This document shows, one piece after another, positions 7,587-16,790 of a stretch of 64,000 nt of DNA (the first letter of the stretch is position 1; every line of letters starts with the position of its first letter). The stretch is from Tahibacter aquaticus. Its GTDB lineage: Bacteria; Pseudomonadota; Gammaproteobacteria; Xanthomonadales; Rhodanobacteraceae. A program made the position numbers and the translations under genes. Location of the stretch: assembly GCF_004363655.1 (NCBI RefSeq), contig NZ_SNZH01000002.1, forward strand, positions 186,001-250,000, read 5' to 3'. Below the pieces are notes generated by a model that worked only from the letters and a program-made list of their open reading frames with translations, was not told where the DNA came from and searched no databases.

Positions 7587-8999
7587 ATGGACACTCCGAC
7601 CCGCACGGCCCCTCTTCACGCCACGCTTGCGCAGCTGCGCGAAGCCTGGAACGCGCAGCGCCCGGACTACGGCCAGCGCATGGACGACCTGGCGCGGCTG
7701 CGCGCGGCGTTCAAGCGCCGGCTGGACGGGCTGGTCGATGCGATGAGTGCCGACTTCGGCCGCCGTTCGCGCCACGAATCGCTGCTCACCGACGGTATGA
7801 CCGTGCTGCACGAGATCGACCTGGTGCGCAGCCGGCTGCGCCGCTGGATGCGGCCGCAGGCACGCTCGGTGGAGTGGACCTTCCTGCCGGCCAGTGCCGA
7901 GATCCGCTACCAGGCGCTGGGCGTGATCGGCATCATCTCGCCGTGGAACTACCCGGTGAACCTCGCGCTGATTCCGCTGGTCAGCGCGATCGGCGCCGGC
8001 AACCACGTGATGCTCAAGCCGTCGGAATTCACGCCGCGCACCTCGCAAGCGATGGCGGAACTGCTGGCCGAGGTGTTTCCGGCCGACCGTGTCGCGACGA
8101 TACTCGGTGATGCGGACGTCGCCGCCGAATTCGCCGCCTTGCCGCTGGACCACCTGCTGTTCACCGGCTCCACGCCGGTAGGGCGCAAGGTGATGGCTGC
8201 CGCCGCTCCGAACCTCACCCCGGTCACGCTGGAACTCGGCGGCAAGTCGCCGGCCATCGTCGCACCGGGCTATTCCATCGCCACCGCCGCCGGCCGCATC
8301 GCCGCCGGCAAGCTGCTGAATGCGGGCCAGACCTGCATCGCCCCCGACTACGTACTGCTGCGCGAACAGGACAAGGCTGCCTTCATCGCCGCGCTGCGCG
8401 CCTACGTGACGCAGCATTATCCCAATTTGCGCCAAAACGCCGATTACACCAGCATCATCAACCCGCGCCAGTACGTGCGCCTGCAGGGCTTGGTGGACGA
8501 GGCGCGCGCCCGTGGCGCCGAGATCGTCACCCTGCCCGACGACCAGGCCCACGACATCGACGCGCGCGTGTTCGCGCCGACCCTGGTGCTGAATGCACCG
8601 GCCGACAGCCGCGTGATGCAGGAGGAAATCTTCGGGCCCATCCTGCCCCTGGTCACGGTTGACTCGGTCGATGCGGCCATCGCCTATATCAATGCGCGGC
8701 CGCGGCCGCTGGCGCTGTATCACTTCGACCACGACCGCAGCCGTACGCGCCAGGTGCTGGAAAGCTGCGTGGCCGGCGGCGTCAGCGTGAACGATTGCAT
8801 TTACCACAATGCCCAGGCCGAGCTGCCGTTCGGCGGCGTCGGCCCCTCGGGCATGGGCCATTACCACGGCCACCACGGCTTCCTGACGTTTTCCAAGCAA
8901 TTGCCGGTATTCCGCCAGGCTCGCTTCAGTTCCCTGTCGCTGCTGCGGCCGCCGTACAAGGGCCTGGCCAGTTTCGTCACGCGCTTTTTGACGCGCTGA
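7587..8999 (+). CDS. Coniferyl-aldehyde-dehydrogenase-like NAD(P)-dependent aldehyde dehydrogenase
   Basis: A 470-residue aldehyde dehydrogenase. IISPWNYPVNLAL is the Rossmann-fold entry strand, LELGGKSP carries the general-base Glu and NAGQTC the catalytic Cys. The unusual IAPDYVL after the Cys and the C-terminal hydrophobic region are typical of the CalB/coniferyl aldehyde dehydrogenase branch, which oxidises long or aromatic aldehydes to acids. The start is uncertain: the ATG at 7587 (MDTPTRT) is preferred because homologues begin near there, though the frame is open to 7557. A long-chain aldehyde role is as likely as a lignin-derived one. It is followed after 33 bases by a regulator gene. 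Confidence 0.85.
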   Translation: MDTPTRTAPLHATLAQLREAWNAQRPDYGQRMDDLARLRAAFKRRLDGLVDAMSADFGRRSRHESLLTDGMTVLHEIDLVRSRLRRWMRPQARSVEWTFLPASAEIRYQALGVIGIISPWNYPVNLALIPLVSAIGAGNHVMLKPSEFTPRTSQAMAELLAEVFPADRVATILGDADVAAEFAALPLDHLLFTGSTPVGRKVMAAAAPNLTPVTLELGGKSPAIVAPGYSIATAAGRIAAGKLLNAGQTCIAPDYVLLREQDKAAFIAALRAYVTQHYPNLRQNADYTSIINPRQYVRLQGLVDEARARGAEIVTLPDDQAHDIDARVFAPTLVLNAPADSRVMQEEIFGPILPLVTVDSVDAAIAYINARPRPLALYHFDHDRSRTRQVLESCVAGGVSVNDCIYHNAQAELPFGGVGPSGMGHYHGHHGFLTFSKQLPVFRQARFSSLSLLRPPYKGLASFVTRFLTR

Positions 9000-9032
9000 C
9001 CGCCGCCGTTTGCAGCACGGCAGGCGACGGGC

Positions 9033-10616
9033 ATGAGCGGCATCTATCGCCTGGACGACCTGCGCGTCGACACGCGCCGGCGCAGCGTGCAGCGCGGCGA
9101 TGCGGCGCTGGAGGTGGCCGGGCTCAGCTTCGACCTGCTCGCCTATCTGCTCAGCCAGGGCGATCGCGTGGTCAGTTTCGACGAACTGATCGCAGCGGTG
9201 TGGACGCCGTCCGTCGTCGGCGAAGAAACCGTGACCCAGCGCGTCAAGCTGCTGCGCCAGGCGCTGGACGACGACGGACGCAATCCGCGCTACCTGCGTT
9301 CGGTGCGCGGCAAGGGCTATCAGTTGTGCAGCACGCCGCAACAGCTGGCCGACACCGCCGGCACCGCGATCCCGAACGTCGTGGCGCCTGCGCGCGGACT
9401 GCGCTGGGTGATGCTGTTGCTGTCGTTGCCGCTTCTGGCCCTGGCCGTGCTGTTGCTTCTGCGCCGCCCCGACACGGCGGCACCCGTGCGCAGCGAGCGC
9501 GAGGAAATGCTGCAGCGCGCCCGCTACTACGCCGGCATCGGCCAGAAAGACGATATCGAACATGCCATCGGTCTGTACGAAACCCTGCTGCAGCGCGATG
9601 CCACCGACCGTGCCGCCCAGGTTGGCCTGAGCTTCGCCTACAGCACGCGTGTCTGCCTGTACAACCAGGCGCCGGAGTGGGCCGGGCGGGCGCAGGACCT
9701 GGCCGAATCCGCACTGGCTGCCGAGCCGCGCGACAGCCTGGCCGAGGCGGCGCTGGCTTACTCGCACGATTGCCGCGGCCATATGGCCGCAGCAATTGCG
9801 CACTACGAGAGGGCCGTCGCGCTGGATCCGCGGGCGCGCATCGACAGTGCCGCTTCGCTGGCCTATCTGTACATGGTCAAGGGCCGCCTGGCCGACGCGC
9901 TGGCACGCAACCTGGATGTACAGCGCAGCGGCAGTTCGCCGCGCTATCTGCAGATACAGATTGCGCGCAACCTGGAACTGCTCGGCGAAACCCGGCGTGC
10001 GGAACAGCGCTACGCGCGCAGTTTCCGGCTCTATCCCGACAACGTCTATTCCAATGCCGCCTGGCCACGCTGCCTGCTGCTGCAATCGCGCCTGGGCGAG
10101 GCACAGACGGCGCTGGACGAGGCGCAACGCCGTTCCGAGCATCCCGAGTTGTATCTGCTGCAGGCCGAATTGGCCCTGTTGCGTGGCGAGCGTGCCACTG
10201 CCGCGACGGCCTTCGCTGCCGCGGCGCGGCTGCGGCCGCATGCGCAACTGGCGCAGACCCTGGCCAGGCTATATGCCGCGCCGCCGGGCGATGACGCCTG
10301 GATCGCCCAGCGCATAGACGCGCTCGACCCCGGTCCGCGGCGCGGCAAGGACGACTGGCCGGAAGACCAGCTGGAACTGGCGCTGTTGCAGCTGGCCCAC
10401 GGCGACAAGGTCGCAGCCTTGGCATCGCTGCACGATGCGGTCGAAGCAGGTTTCCGCGACCGTAGTTATTTGCAGGTTTCGGCATTGTATAAACCGCTGT
10501 CCGCCGAACCCGGGTTCGCCGCCCTGCTCGACGATATCGCGCGGCGGGCAAGCCGCGAGCGCGAGGGCGCAGCCGCCACGATTGCCGCGCTCGAAACAGA
10601 TAACCCGCGACCGTAG
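9033..10616 (+). CDS. Winged-helix DNA-binding membrane protein with TPR-like C-terminus
   Basis: A 527-residue one-component regulator of the CadC/ToxR layout. Residues 1-105 form an OmpR-type winged helix ending in RYLRSVRGKGYQL, the usual recognition wing. A single membrane helix (VMLLLSLPLLALAVLLLL) lies near residues 128-145. The remaining 380 residues are helical repeats consistent with TPRs in the periplasm. There is no receiver domain. Proteins of this kind sense an envelope condition and bind DNA directly. The target genes are unknown; the adjacent aldehyde dehydrogenase, 33 bases upstream, is one candidate. Such regulators are common in Lysobacterales. Confidence 0.8.
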   Translation: MSGIYRLDDLRVDTRRRSVQRGDAALEVAGLSFDLLAYLLSQGDRVVSFDELIAAVWTPSVVGEETVTQRVKLLRQALDDDGRNPRYLRSVRGKGYQLCSTPQQLADTAGTAIPNVVAPARGLRWVMLLLSLPLLALAVLLLLRRPDTAAPVRSEREEMLQRARYYAGIGQKDDIEHAIGLYETLLQRDATDRAAQVGLSFAYSTRVCLYNQAPEWAGRAQDLAESALAAEPRDSLAEAALAYSHDCRGHMAAAIAHYERAVALDPRARIDSAASLAYLYMVKGRLADALARNLDVQRSGSSPRYLQIQIARNLELLGETRRAEQRYARSFRLYPDNVYSNAAWPRCLLLQSRLGEAQTALDEAQRRSEHPELYLLQAELALLRGERATAATAFAAAARLRPHAQLAQTLARLYAAPPGDDAWIAQRIDALDPGPRRGKDDWPEDQLELALLQLAHGDKVAALASLHDAVEAGFRDRSYLQVSALYKPLSAEPGFAALLDDIARRASREREGAAATIAALETDNPRP

Positions 10617-10635
10617 CCGGCCCTGCGGAGGGTGT

Positions 10636-10717
10636 GATGAGCGCCAGCGAATTGCACCACGAGGCATGACAGACAACCTCCGTCGCACGATCTGCGGCGC
10701 AATTCGCTGCGCTCATC
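10636..10717. repeat. REP-like long inverted repeat between convergent genes
   Basis: The arms at 10636-10658 and 10696-10717 are inverted copies of about 22 bases. The left reads GATGAGCGCCAGCGAATTGC and the right, on the other strand, GATGAGCGCAGCGAATTGC, differing by a single inserted C and one base further in. About 37 bases form the loop. It lies between the convergent regulator and beta-lactamase-like genes and could stop transcription both ways. The sequence resembles palindromic intergenic elements of many GC-rich Gammaproteobacteria. No second copy was noticed in this window. Confidence 0.6.
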
Positions 10718-10723
10718 GGCGCC

Positions 10724-11836
10724 CTACGGTTGCGGCAGGGCTTTCAGGACGTAGTCGCGGAACAGGCCTTGCGAACGTGGATGGGATTCGCGGTTGTTGT
10801 AGGCCGTGCTGGTGATCACGGCGACGAGGCCGAGCTCGGGCGAGACGAATACGTAGTTGCCACCATTGCCTGACATGGCCCAGAACCACTGGTCGCGGCC
10901 TTGCGCGGGAAAGCGGAAGCGCCAGGTCTGGTAGCCGTACTCGGTGTTCTCGCGCGGCACCGCGCGCGGCGTCAGCATCGCTTCTATCCAGGCCTGGCTC
11001 ACGACGCGGCGTTCCTTCCAGATACCGCCGCTGCGCAGCAGGTCGCCGATCTTGGCGATATCGCGGCTGCGGTAGCGCGTGCCGCCGCCGCCCATGCCGG
11101 TGCCTTCGGAACTGCGGTTCCATTGCACTTTGGCAATGCCGAGCGGCTGCTCCAGCGCGGTCGCGGCAAAGTCCTGCAGGCGCTGTTTGCTCGCCCGCTC
11201 GACCACGGCGCCCAGCAGGAACGAGCCGGCCGTGCAGTAGGAAAACGCGCGGCCGTAGGGGCTGTCGGCCGGACGCGGCTGCCATGGCGCAAAGCCGCGC
11301 AGGGGAATATCCAGCGCAAACGCGACCCAGTCTTCGCTGAGGTACATGCGTTCTTCGTTGCCGGCAGAGAACGGGTTTTCGTCGTCGCATTCCCAGGCCG
11401 AACTCATGCTCAGCAGATCCTGCAGGGTGATGGCGGCCTTGCGCGGGTCGAGCTTGCGTGCGGGCCGCTTGTCGCGAAAGAAGGCGTAGGCGCTAGCCTG
11501 CTCGTTCTTGATCAGGCCACGGTCGATGGCCTGGCCGAGCAGCAGGGCGGTGACGGTCTTGGTGGCCGAGCGCATGTCGTTGAGCGTGTCGCGCGCGCCG
11601 CCGTTGAAATAGTTCTCGTAGACCAGTTCGCCGCGCTGCACGACCAGCACGCTGGTGATGCCGGGCCCGGGCTTGGCCGCGACCTGGTTTTCCAGCTCGT
11701 CGAACAGGGCGGTATTCCAGCCGCGCTGGCGCGCATCGGCTACGGCCCAGCCGTCGTCCTGCGGCGCAGGCGGGGTATAGGCAGCGGCGCTGGCGCCGTA
11801 CAGCAGGCAGGCAAGAACTAGGGCAGAACGCAGCAT
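10724..11836 (-). CDS. Exported serine hydrolase, class C beta-lactamase family
   Basis: A 370-residue protein with a signal peptide (MLRSALVLACLLYGASAAA). The catalytic SxxK is present as SATK about residue 90, the tyrosine motif appears as FSYCTAGSFLLG, and GNGGNY near the C-terminus takes the place of the KTG box. This combination is typical of the esterase/6-aminohexanoate-dimer-hydrolase-like branch rather than true antibiotic-destroying AmpC. The ATG at 11836 is preceded by GGAGG. Substrate is unknown, likely an ester or amide in the periplasm. The gene is monocistronic and convergent with the winged-helix regulator. Confidence 0.82.
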   Translation of the reverse strand: MLRSALVLACLLYGASAAAYTPPAPQDDGWAVADARQRGWNTALFDELENQVAAKPGPGITSVLVVQRGELVYENYFNGGARDTLNDMRSATKTVTALLLGQAIDRGLIKNEQASAYAFFRDKRPARKLDPRKAAITLQDLLSMSSAWECDDENPFSAGNEERMYLSEDWVAFALDIPLRGFAPWQPRPADSPYGRAFSYCTAGSFLLGAVVERASKQRLQDFAATALEQPLGIAKVQWNRSSEGTGMGGGGTRYRSRDIAKIGDLLRSGGIWKERRVVSQAWIEAMLTPRAVPRENTEYGYQTWRFRFPAQGRDQWFWAMSGNGGNYVFVSPELGLVAVITSTAYNNRESHPRSQGLFRDYVLKALPQP

Positions 11837-12022
11837 GGAATCCTCCGTCGGTAGCGAGGAGCCAGCCTGGCACCGGTGCGGCTGAAGCGCATGAAAGCCG
11901 TCTGAAGATTTCTGAAGGCGAGCAGTGGCGCGGGTTTGCGCTGGGCCGCTGGCGCTCGCGTGAACTGCATCGGTTCGGATAGAGCAGTACCGAAAAGCCA
12001 GCCAACCACGCGCGACGATCGC

Positions 12023-13798
12023 TTAGAGCAGCGGCGTATCGTCAGCCAGCGCGTCTTTCTGTCCGCCGATTTCCCGCAGCGCATATTGGTAGCCCAGCTC
12101 GATCGCGCGTTCGTAGGCGGTCCAGTCGAGCAGGCCTACACCGGTGACCGGCGGCGCCAGCAGCAGGCTGGCCTTGGCGCGGCGGTCGGCGTTGGCAGCC
12201 TTGGAATTGACCATGCCGGCGCGCAGCAGGATGTCGACCACGCCGGGCCGGCGCGGCTTGCGCAGCTTGTCCAGCAACAGGCGCCAGCTGTGCGGCGAGG
12301 CATATTCTTCGACGCCGGCATGCAATACGTCGTCGGCGCCAATATCGACGGCAACCACGTCGCCGACGGCCTGCTCGCGCATCACGTCGGTGGGCAGGTT
12401 GTTGATCACGGCACCGTCGACCAGTACCTGGCTGTCGTGGAACAGCGGCGGCAGCACGCCGGGAATGGCCGAGCTGGCGCGCAGCCAGTACCACAGCAGA
12501 CCGTTGCGGTGGGTCATTGCGTCGCCGCTGGTCAGGTTGGCCGAGACGGCGAAGAACGGCAGCATCAGGTCTTCGATATGGCGTTCGCCAAAGGCCTGCT
12601 GCAGCAGCTCGGACACGCGCCGGCCGCTGGTCATGGCGACAAAGGGAAAGGTGTAGTCCGACAGCGGCCGCCCGGCGACGAAGGCGCGGCGGTAGCGCTC
12701 GACCATTTCCTCGTCGCTCCAGCCTGCTGCCACGCCGGCGGCGATGATCGCGCCAATACTGGTGCCGCCGACCGAATCGATGCGCACACCCGCTTCGCGC
12801 AAGGCACGCACCACGCCGATATGGGCGAAGCCACGCGCGCCGCCACCGGACAGCACCAGGCCCAGGCTGCGCCCGGCGACCAGGCGCGCGATGCGCTCGA
12901 TGTCGCCGCGCCGGCACCAGTGATGCAGGCGCGCATCGGGTGCGGCCGCCAGCCAGGCGGCGCCGCGGCCCCATTCGATTTCGCCACGCGCATGAAACAG
13001 CACCAGGTGTCGCGGCCGGTGCAGCGCCTGTTGCGCGCCCTGGCAGGCGCGTTCGGCCCAGGGCGACGGCGCGCCGCGTGCGTGTGCCAGCTGCAGCAGG
13101 GCGTCGGCCTGGCGCACGCACAGTTCGCGCCAGTCGCGGTTGTCGTTGCCGGCCAGGTAGATGACGAAATGCGAGGCGGTTTCCTGTTCGGCAAACCAGC
13201 TGCTGGTCTTGTCCGCTGCCTCGGTCGCATCGAGCAGGCGGCAGCTGCCGTAGTCGGACAGGGCTTGCTGCAGCGCCAGCGCGAACTCGCGCGCATCGAT
13301 GCCGGCATCGTGCGGCAGCACCGCGAGGGTGCGCGGCGCCGAGGCCAGATCGCCGCTGCGCCGCATCAGCAGGCGCTCGACCGCCACGCGGGAGGCTTCC
13401 AGCATTGCCCGCGGCTGGCGCTGTACCAGGTCGTTGAAAGCAGCGCGCGACAGACGCAGCAATTCCGAATCGCGCAGGGCGCGCACCGTGGCCGAGCGCG
13501 GCTGGTCGACAATAAGGCCGAGTTCGCCCACCGATTCGCCCGCGGCAATCAGGCCGATGCGGTGCTCGATTTCCTCGTCCGGGCGCCGGCGAAACGCGCC
13601 CAGGCTGCCGGAACGCAAAATATACAAAGCATCCGACGCGTCGCCGGTTTCGAACAAGGTGGCGCCGCCGGGCAGGACAAACCATTCCAGCACCTGTTCC
13701 AGTGCGGCCAGCTCGGTTTCGTCGAGGTGCTTGAACAGGCTGGACTGGCGCAGCAGTTCGCACAGGCCGGGCGTGGGCAGGCTTTCGGTTTCGCTCAT
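12023..13798 (-). CDS. Patatin-like phospholipase with cyclic-nucleotide-binding-type domain
   Basis: A 591-residue protein in the bacterial neuropathy-target-esterase class. Residues 15-140 form a CNMP-binding-like beta roll (LFKHLDETELAALEQ, GESVGELGLI, PRSATVRAL). Then comes a linker of about 150 residues and the patatin domain from about residue 305: oxyanion loop GGGARG, nucleophile elbow GTSIG, and DGA supplying the catalytic Asp. It should hydrolyse acyl esters of phospholipids or lysophospholipids. No signal peptide is seen. Whether the N-terminal domain binds cAMP, cGMP or nothing cannot be judged by eye. It is divergent from the oligopeptidase gene with 123 bases between starts. Confidence 0.88.
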   Translation of the reverse strand: MSETESLPTPGLCELLRQSSLFKHLDETELAALEQVLEWFVLPGGATLFETGDASDALYILRSGSLGAFRRRPDEEIEHRIGLIAAGESVGELGLIVDQPRSATVRALRDSELLRLSRAAFNDLVQRQPRAMLEASRVAVERLLMRRSGDLASAPRTLAVLPHDAGIDAREFALALQQALSDYGSCRLLDATEAADKTSSWFAEQETASHFVIYLAGNDNRDWRELCVRQADALLQLAHARGAPSPWAERACQGAQQALHRPRHLVLFHARGEIEWGRGAAWLAAAPDARLHHWCRRGDIERIARLVAGRSLGLVLSGGGARGFAHIGVVRALREAGVRIDSVGGTSIGAIIAAGVAAGWSDEEMVERYRRAFVAGRPLSDYTFPFVAMTSGRRVSELLQQAFGERHIEDLMLPFFAVSANLTSGDAMTHRNGLLWYWLRASSAIPGVLPPLFHDSQVLVDGAVINNLPTDVMREQAVGDVVAVDIGADDVLHAGVEEYASPHSWRLLLDKLRKPRRPGVVDILLRAGMVNSKAANADRRAKASLLLAPPVTGVGLLDWTAYERAIELGYQYALREIGGQKDALADDTPLL

Positions 13799-13921
13799 GC
13801 GCCTATGCTACGCCCAGGCCGGGCGCCGGCGTTCCCGCAACGCAGCGCAAACGCGCGGTGCGCTTGATTTTCCGGCGCCAGCGCTACACCTTGGCGCTTT
13901 GTCTGAGCCGGAAAACCGACC

Positions 13922-15964
13922 ATGGATGCGACCAATCCCCTGCTGCGCGACAGCGAACTGCCGCCGTTTGCAGCGATCAGGCCCGAACACGTAGTGCCGG
14001 CGGTGGAGAGCATCCTGGCCGAGTACCGCGCCGCGATCGACGCACTGACGGCCGACAGCGGCCCACGCGATTTCGCCAATACGCTGCTGCCGCAGGAAGC
14101 CTGGGACGAGCGGCTGGGGCGCGCCTGGTCGCCGGTATCGCATCTTCATTCGGTCAAGGACAGCGAAGAACTGCGCAAGGCCTACGCTACCGCGCTGGAA
14201 GCGATAACCGAGCATTCGACCGAGCTGGGCCAGAACCGCGAGCTTTATGCCGCCGTCGACGCGGTTGCCCGGCGCGGCGATTTCGCCGCGCTGGATCGCC
14301 CGGCACGTACCCTGACCGAGCATGCGCTGCGCGATTTCCGCCTGTCCGGCGTGGCGCTGGAAGAACCGGCGCGTTCGCGCTTCAAGGCGATTGCGAACGA
14401 GCTGTCGCGCCTGGACACCGAGTTCGAGGAAGCCGTGCTGGATGCTTCCGAAGCCTGGACCGAACACCTCACCGATGCCGCCGCGCTGGACGGCATTCCC
14501 GAATCCGGCCGTGCCGTGCTCGCCGCCTATGCCCAGGAGAAGGAACTCGGCGGCTGGCTGGTGACCTTGAAGCAACCCAGCGTGCAAGCCGTAATGACGT
14601 ATGCGACCGACCGCGCCCTGCGCCAGCGCGTCTATACCGCCAACGGCACGCGTGCTTCCGACCAGGGCCCGAACGCGGGCGAGTTCGACAATTCCGAACG
14701 CATGGAGCAGATCCTCGCCCTGCGCCACGAAGCCGCCCAGTTGCTCGGTTTCGCCAATGCGGCGGAAGAGTCGCTGGCCACCAAGATGGCGACCTCGCCG
14801 GCCAAGGTGATGGACTTCCTGCACGACCTGGCCGCACGCGCCAAGCCGAATGCCGAACGCGATATTGCCGAGCTGCGCGAATTTGCCGCGAGCGAACTCG
14901 GTATCGCCGACCTGCAGCCCTGGGACGTGAGCTTTGCGTCGGAAAAGCTGCGCGAACGCCGCTTCGAATTGAACGAAGAAGAGCTCAAGCCGTATTTCCC
15001 GCTGCCGTCCGTGCTGGAAGGCCTGTTCGCGATCTGCCAGCGCGTCTTCGGCATCCGTTTCCACCGCCGCGACGGAGTCGACGTGTGGCATGAGGACGTG
15101 CGCTATTACGACGTATTCGATGCGGACGAACAGCCTATCGCCGGCGCCTATGTCGACGTCTACGCGCGCAGCGGCAAGCGCGGCGGCGCCTGGATGGACG
15201 TCTGCCGCTCGCGCTTTCGCGAGGGTGGCGGCCTGCACAGGCCCATCGCCTACCTGACCTGCAATTTCGCTCCGCCGACCGCGACGACCCCGTCGCTGCT
15301 GACACATGACGACGTGCTGACCCTGTTCCACGAGTTCGGCCACGGTCTGCATCACCTGCTGACCGAAATCGACTATCCGGGCATTTCCGGCATCAGCGGC
15401 GTGGAATGGGACGCGGTCGAGCTGCCCAGCCAGTTCCTGGAAAACTTCGGCTGGCAGCGCGAGACGCTGGATCTGTTCGCTCGCCATTACGAAACCGGCG
15501 CGGCACTGCCCGACGCGCTGTTCCAGCGCATGCTGGCGGCACGCCATTTCCAGGCCGGCATGTTCCTGGTGCGCCAGCTGGAGTTCGGCCTGTTCGATTT
15601 CCGCATCCACAGCGAGTTCGAGCCCGGCCGCGGCGGCCGCGTGCTGGAGATACTGCAGCAGGTGCGCGACGAAGTGGCCGTGATACAGCCGCCGGCCTGG
15701 CAGCGCTTCCCGCACAGCTTCACGCATATCTTCGCCGGCGGCTACGGCGCGGGCTACTACAGCTACCTGTGGGCCGAGGTGCTGTCCGCCGATGCCTTCT
15801 CGCGCTTTGAGGCCGAAGGCATATTCAATGCGGACACCGGCGCCTCGTTCCGCCGCGAGGTGCTGGCTGTCGGCGGCTCGCGCCCGGCATTGGAAAGCTT
15901 CGTCGCGTTCCGCGGACGCGAACCCGAACCGGCCGCCCTGCTGCACAGCTACGGCCTGACCTGA
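13922..15964 (+). CDS. prlC: Oligopeptidase A, M3 family zinc metallopeptidase
   Basis: A 680-residue cytoplasmic M3 peptidase, the usual length of oligopeptidase A. The zinc site HEFGH lies near residue 470, with the third ligand in the following GVEWDAVELPSQFLENF segment. It degrades short peptides, including cleaved signal peptides. The start MDATNPLL matches the family N-terminus. A perfect 13-bp GC-rich stem-loop follows the stop codon. The gene lies upstream of xthA on the same strand with 55 bases between. Confidence 0.92.
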   Translation: MDATNPLLRDSELPPFAAIRPEHVVPAVESILAEYRAAIDALTADSGPRDFANTLLPQEAWDERLGRAWSPVSHLHSVKDSEELRKAYATALEAITEHSTELGQNRELYAAVDAVARRGDFAALDRPARTLTEHALRDFRLSGVALEEPARSRFKAIANELSRLDTEFEEAVLDASEAWTEHLTDAAALDGIPESGRAVLAAYAQEKELGGWLVTLKQPSVQAVMTYATDRALRQRVYTANGTRASDQGPNAGEFDNSERMEQILALRHEAAQLLGFANAAEESLATKMATSPAKVMDFLHDLAARAKPNAERDIAELREFAASELGIADLQPWDVSFASEKLRERRFELNEEELKPYFPLPSVLEGLFAICQRVFGIRFHRRDGVDVWHEDVRYYDVFDADEQPIAGAYVDVYARSGKRGGAWMDVCRSRFREGGGLHRPIAYLTCNFAPPTATTPSLLTHDDVLTLFHEFGHGLHHLLTEIDYPGISGISGVEWDAVELPSQFLENFGWQRETLDLFARHYETGAALPDALFQRMLAARHFQAGMFLVRQLEFGLFDFRIHSEFEPGRGGRVLEILQQVRDEVAVIQPPAWQRFPHSFTHIFAGGYGAGYYSYLWAEVLSADAFSRFEAEGIFNADTGASFRREVLAVGGSRPALESFVAFRGREPEPAALLHSYGLT

Positions 15965-15970
15965 GCCACC

Positions 15971-16000
15971 GCCCGGCCCGGCGAAACCGCCGGGCCGGGC
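15971..16000 (+). terminator. GC-rich stem-loop after prlC
   Basis: A perfect 13-bp stem (15971-15983 with 15988-16000) closed by an AAAC loop lies seven bases after the prlC stop codon. There is no T-run after it, so it may be a pause or RNA-stabilising hairpin rather than a standard intrinsic terminator. Confidence 0.5.
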
Positions 16001-16019
16001 CTGCTGGTAGACTTCCGCC

Positions 16020-16790
16020 ATGAAGATAGCGACCTGGAACGTCAATTCGCTCAACGTGCGCCTGCCGCACCTGAAGCAGTGGCTAGCCGCCGCCCAGCCC
16101 GACATCGTCGCGCTGCAGGAAACAAAACTGGAAGATGCAAAATTTCCAGATACAGATATTGCAGCACTTGGCTATCGCTGCGTGTTCTCCGGGCAGAAGA
16201 CCTACAACGGCGTCGCGCTGCTGGCGCGCAACGACATGCCGGTGGACATCGTCACCGACGTGGCCGGCCTGGATGACCCGCAGCGACGCATCCTGGTCGC
16301 CAGCGTCGGCGACTTGCGCATTGCCAATCTCTACGTGGTCAACGGCCAGGCCGTGGGCAGCGACAAGTACGCCTACAAGCTGAACTGGCTGGCCCGCGTG
16401 ACCGAACACCTGGCCAATGAAGCGGCCCGGCACAAGAACCTGATCGTGCTGGGCGATTTCAATATCGCGCCGGAAGACCGCGACGTACACGATCCGGCGG
16501 CCTGGAAAGACCAGATTCTCTGCTCCGTGCCCGAGCGCGAAGCCCTGCAAAAGCTGCAGAGCATCGGCCTCAGCGACACCTTCCGCGATTTTCACCAGAA
16601 CGACGGCGCCTTCAGCTGGTGGGATTACCGCCAGGCGGCGTTCCGTCGCAACCTTGGCCTGCGCATCGATCTGGTGCTGGCCAGCCACGCCCTGCGCCCG
16701 CGTCTTGCCGGCGCGAGCATCGACCTGGAACCGCGCCGCTGGGACCGCCCGTCCGACCATGCGCCGGCCCTGCTGGAACTGACTGCATGA
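16020..16790 (+). CDS. xthA: Exodeoxyribonuclease III
   Basis: A 256-residue AP endonuclease/3'-5' exonuclease of the exonuclease-endonuclease-phosphatase fold. ATWNVNSL supplies the first metal-site Asn, LQETKLED the metal-binding Glu, GDFNIAP the catalytic Asp-Asn pair and SDHAP the C-terminal Asp-His. It acts in base excision repair by cutting abasic sites. Full length compared with the family. The last bases overlap the start of the UPF0149 gene (ATGA), so the two are translated together. Confidence 0.93.
   Translation: MKIATWNVNSLNVRLPHLKQWLAAAQPDIVALQETKLEDAKFPDTDIAALGYRCVFSGQKTYNGVALLARNDMPVDIVTDVAGLDDPQRRILVASVGDLRIANLYVVNGQAVGSDKYAYKLNWLARVTEHLANEAARHKNLIVLGDFNIAPEDRDVHDPAAWKDQILCSVPEREALQKLQSIGLSDTFRDFHQNDGAFSWWDYRQAAFRRNLGLRIDLVLASHALRPRLAGASIDLEPRRWDRPSDHAPALLELTA

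Noticed and set aside
7167-10247. A 1026-codon minus-strand frame
   Set aside because: It runs antisense through the phosphoesterase, aldehyde dehydrogenase and winged-helix genes, all clearly real on the plus strand.
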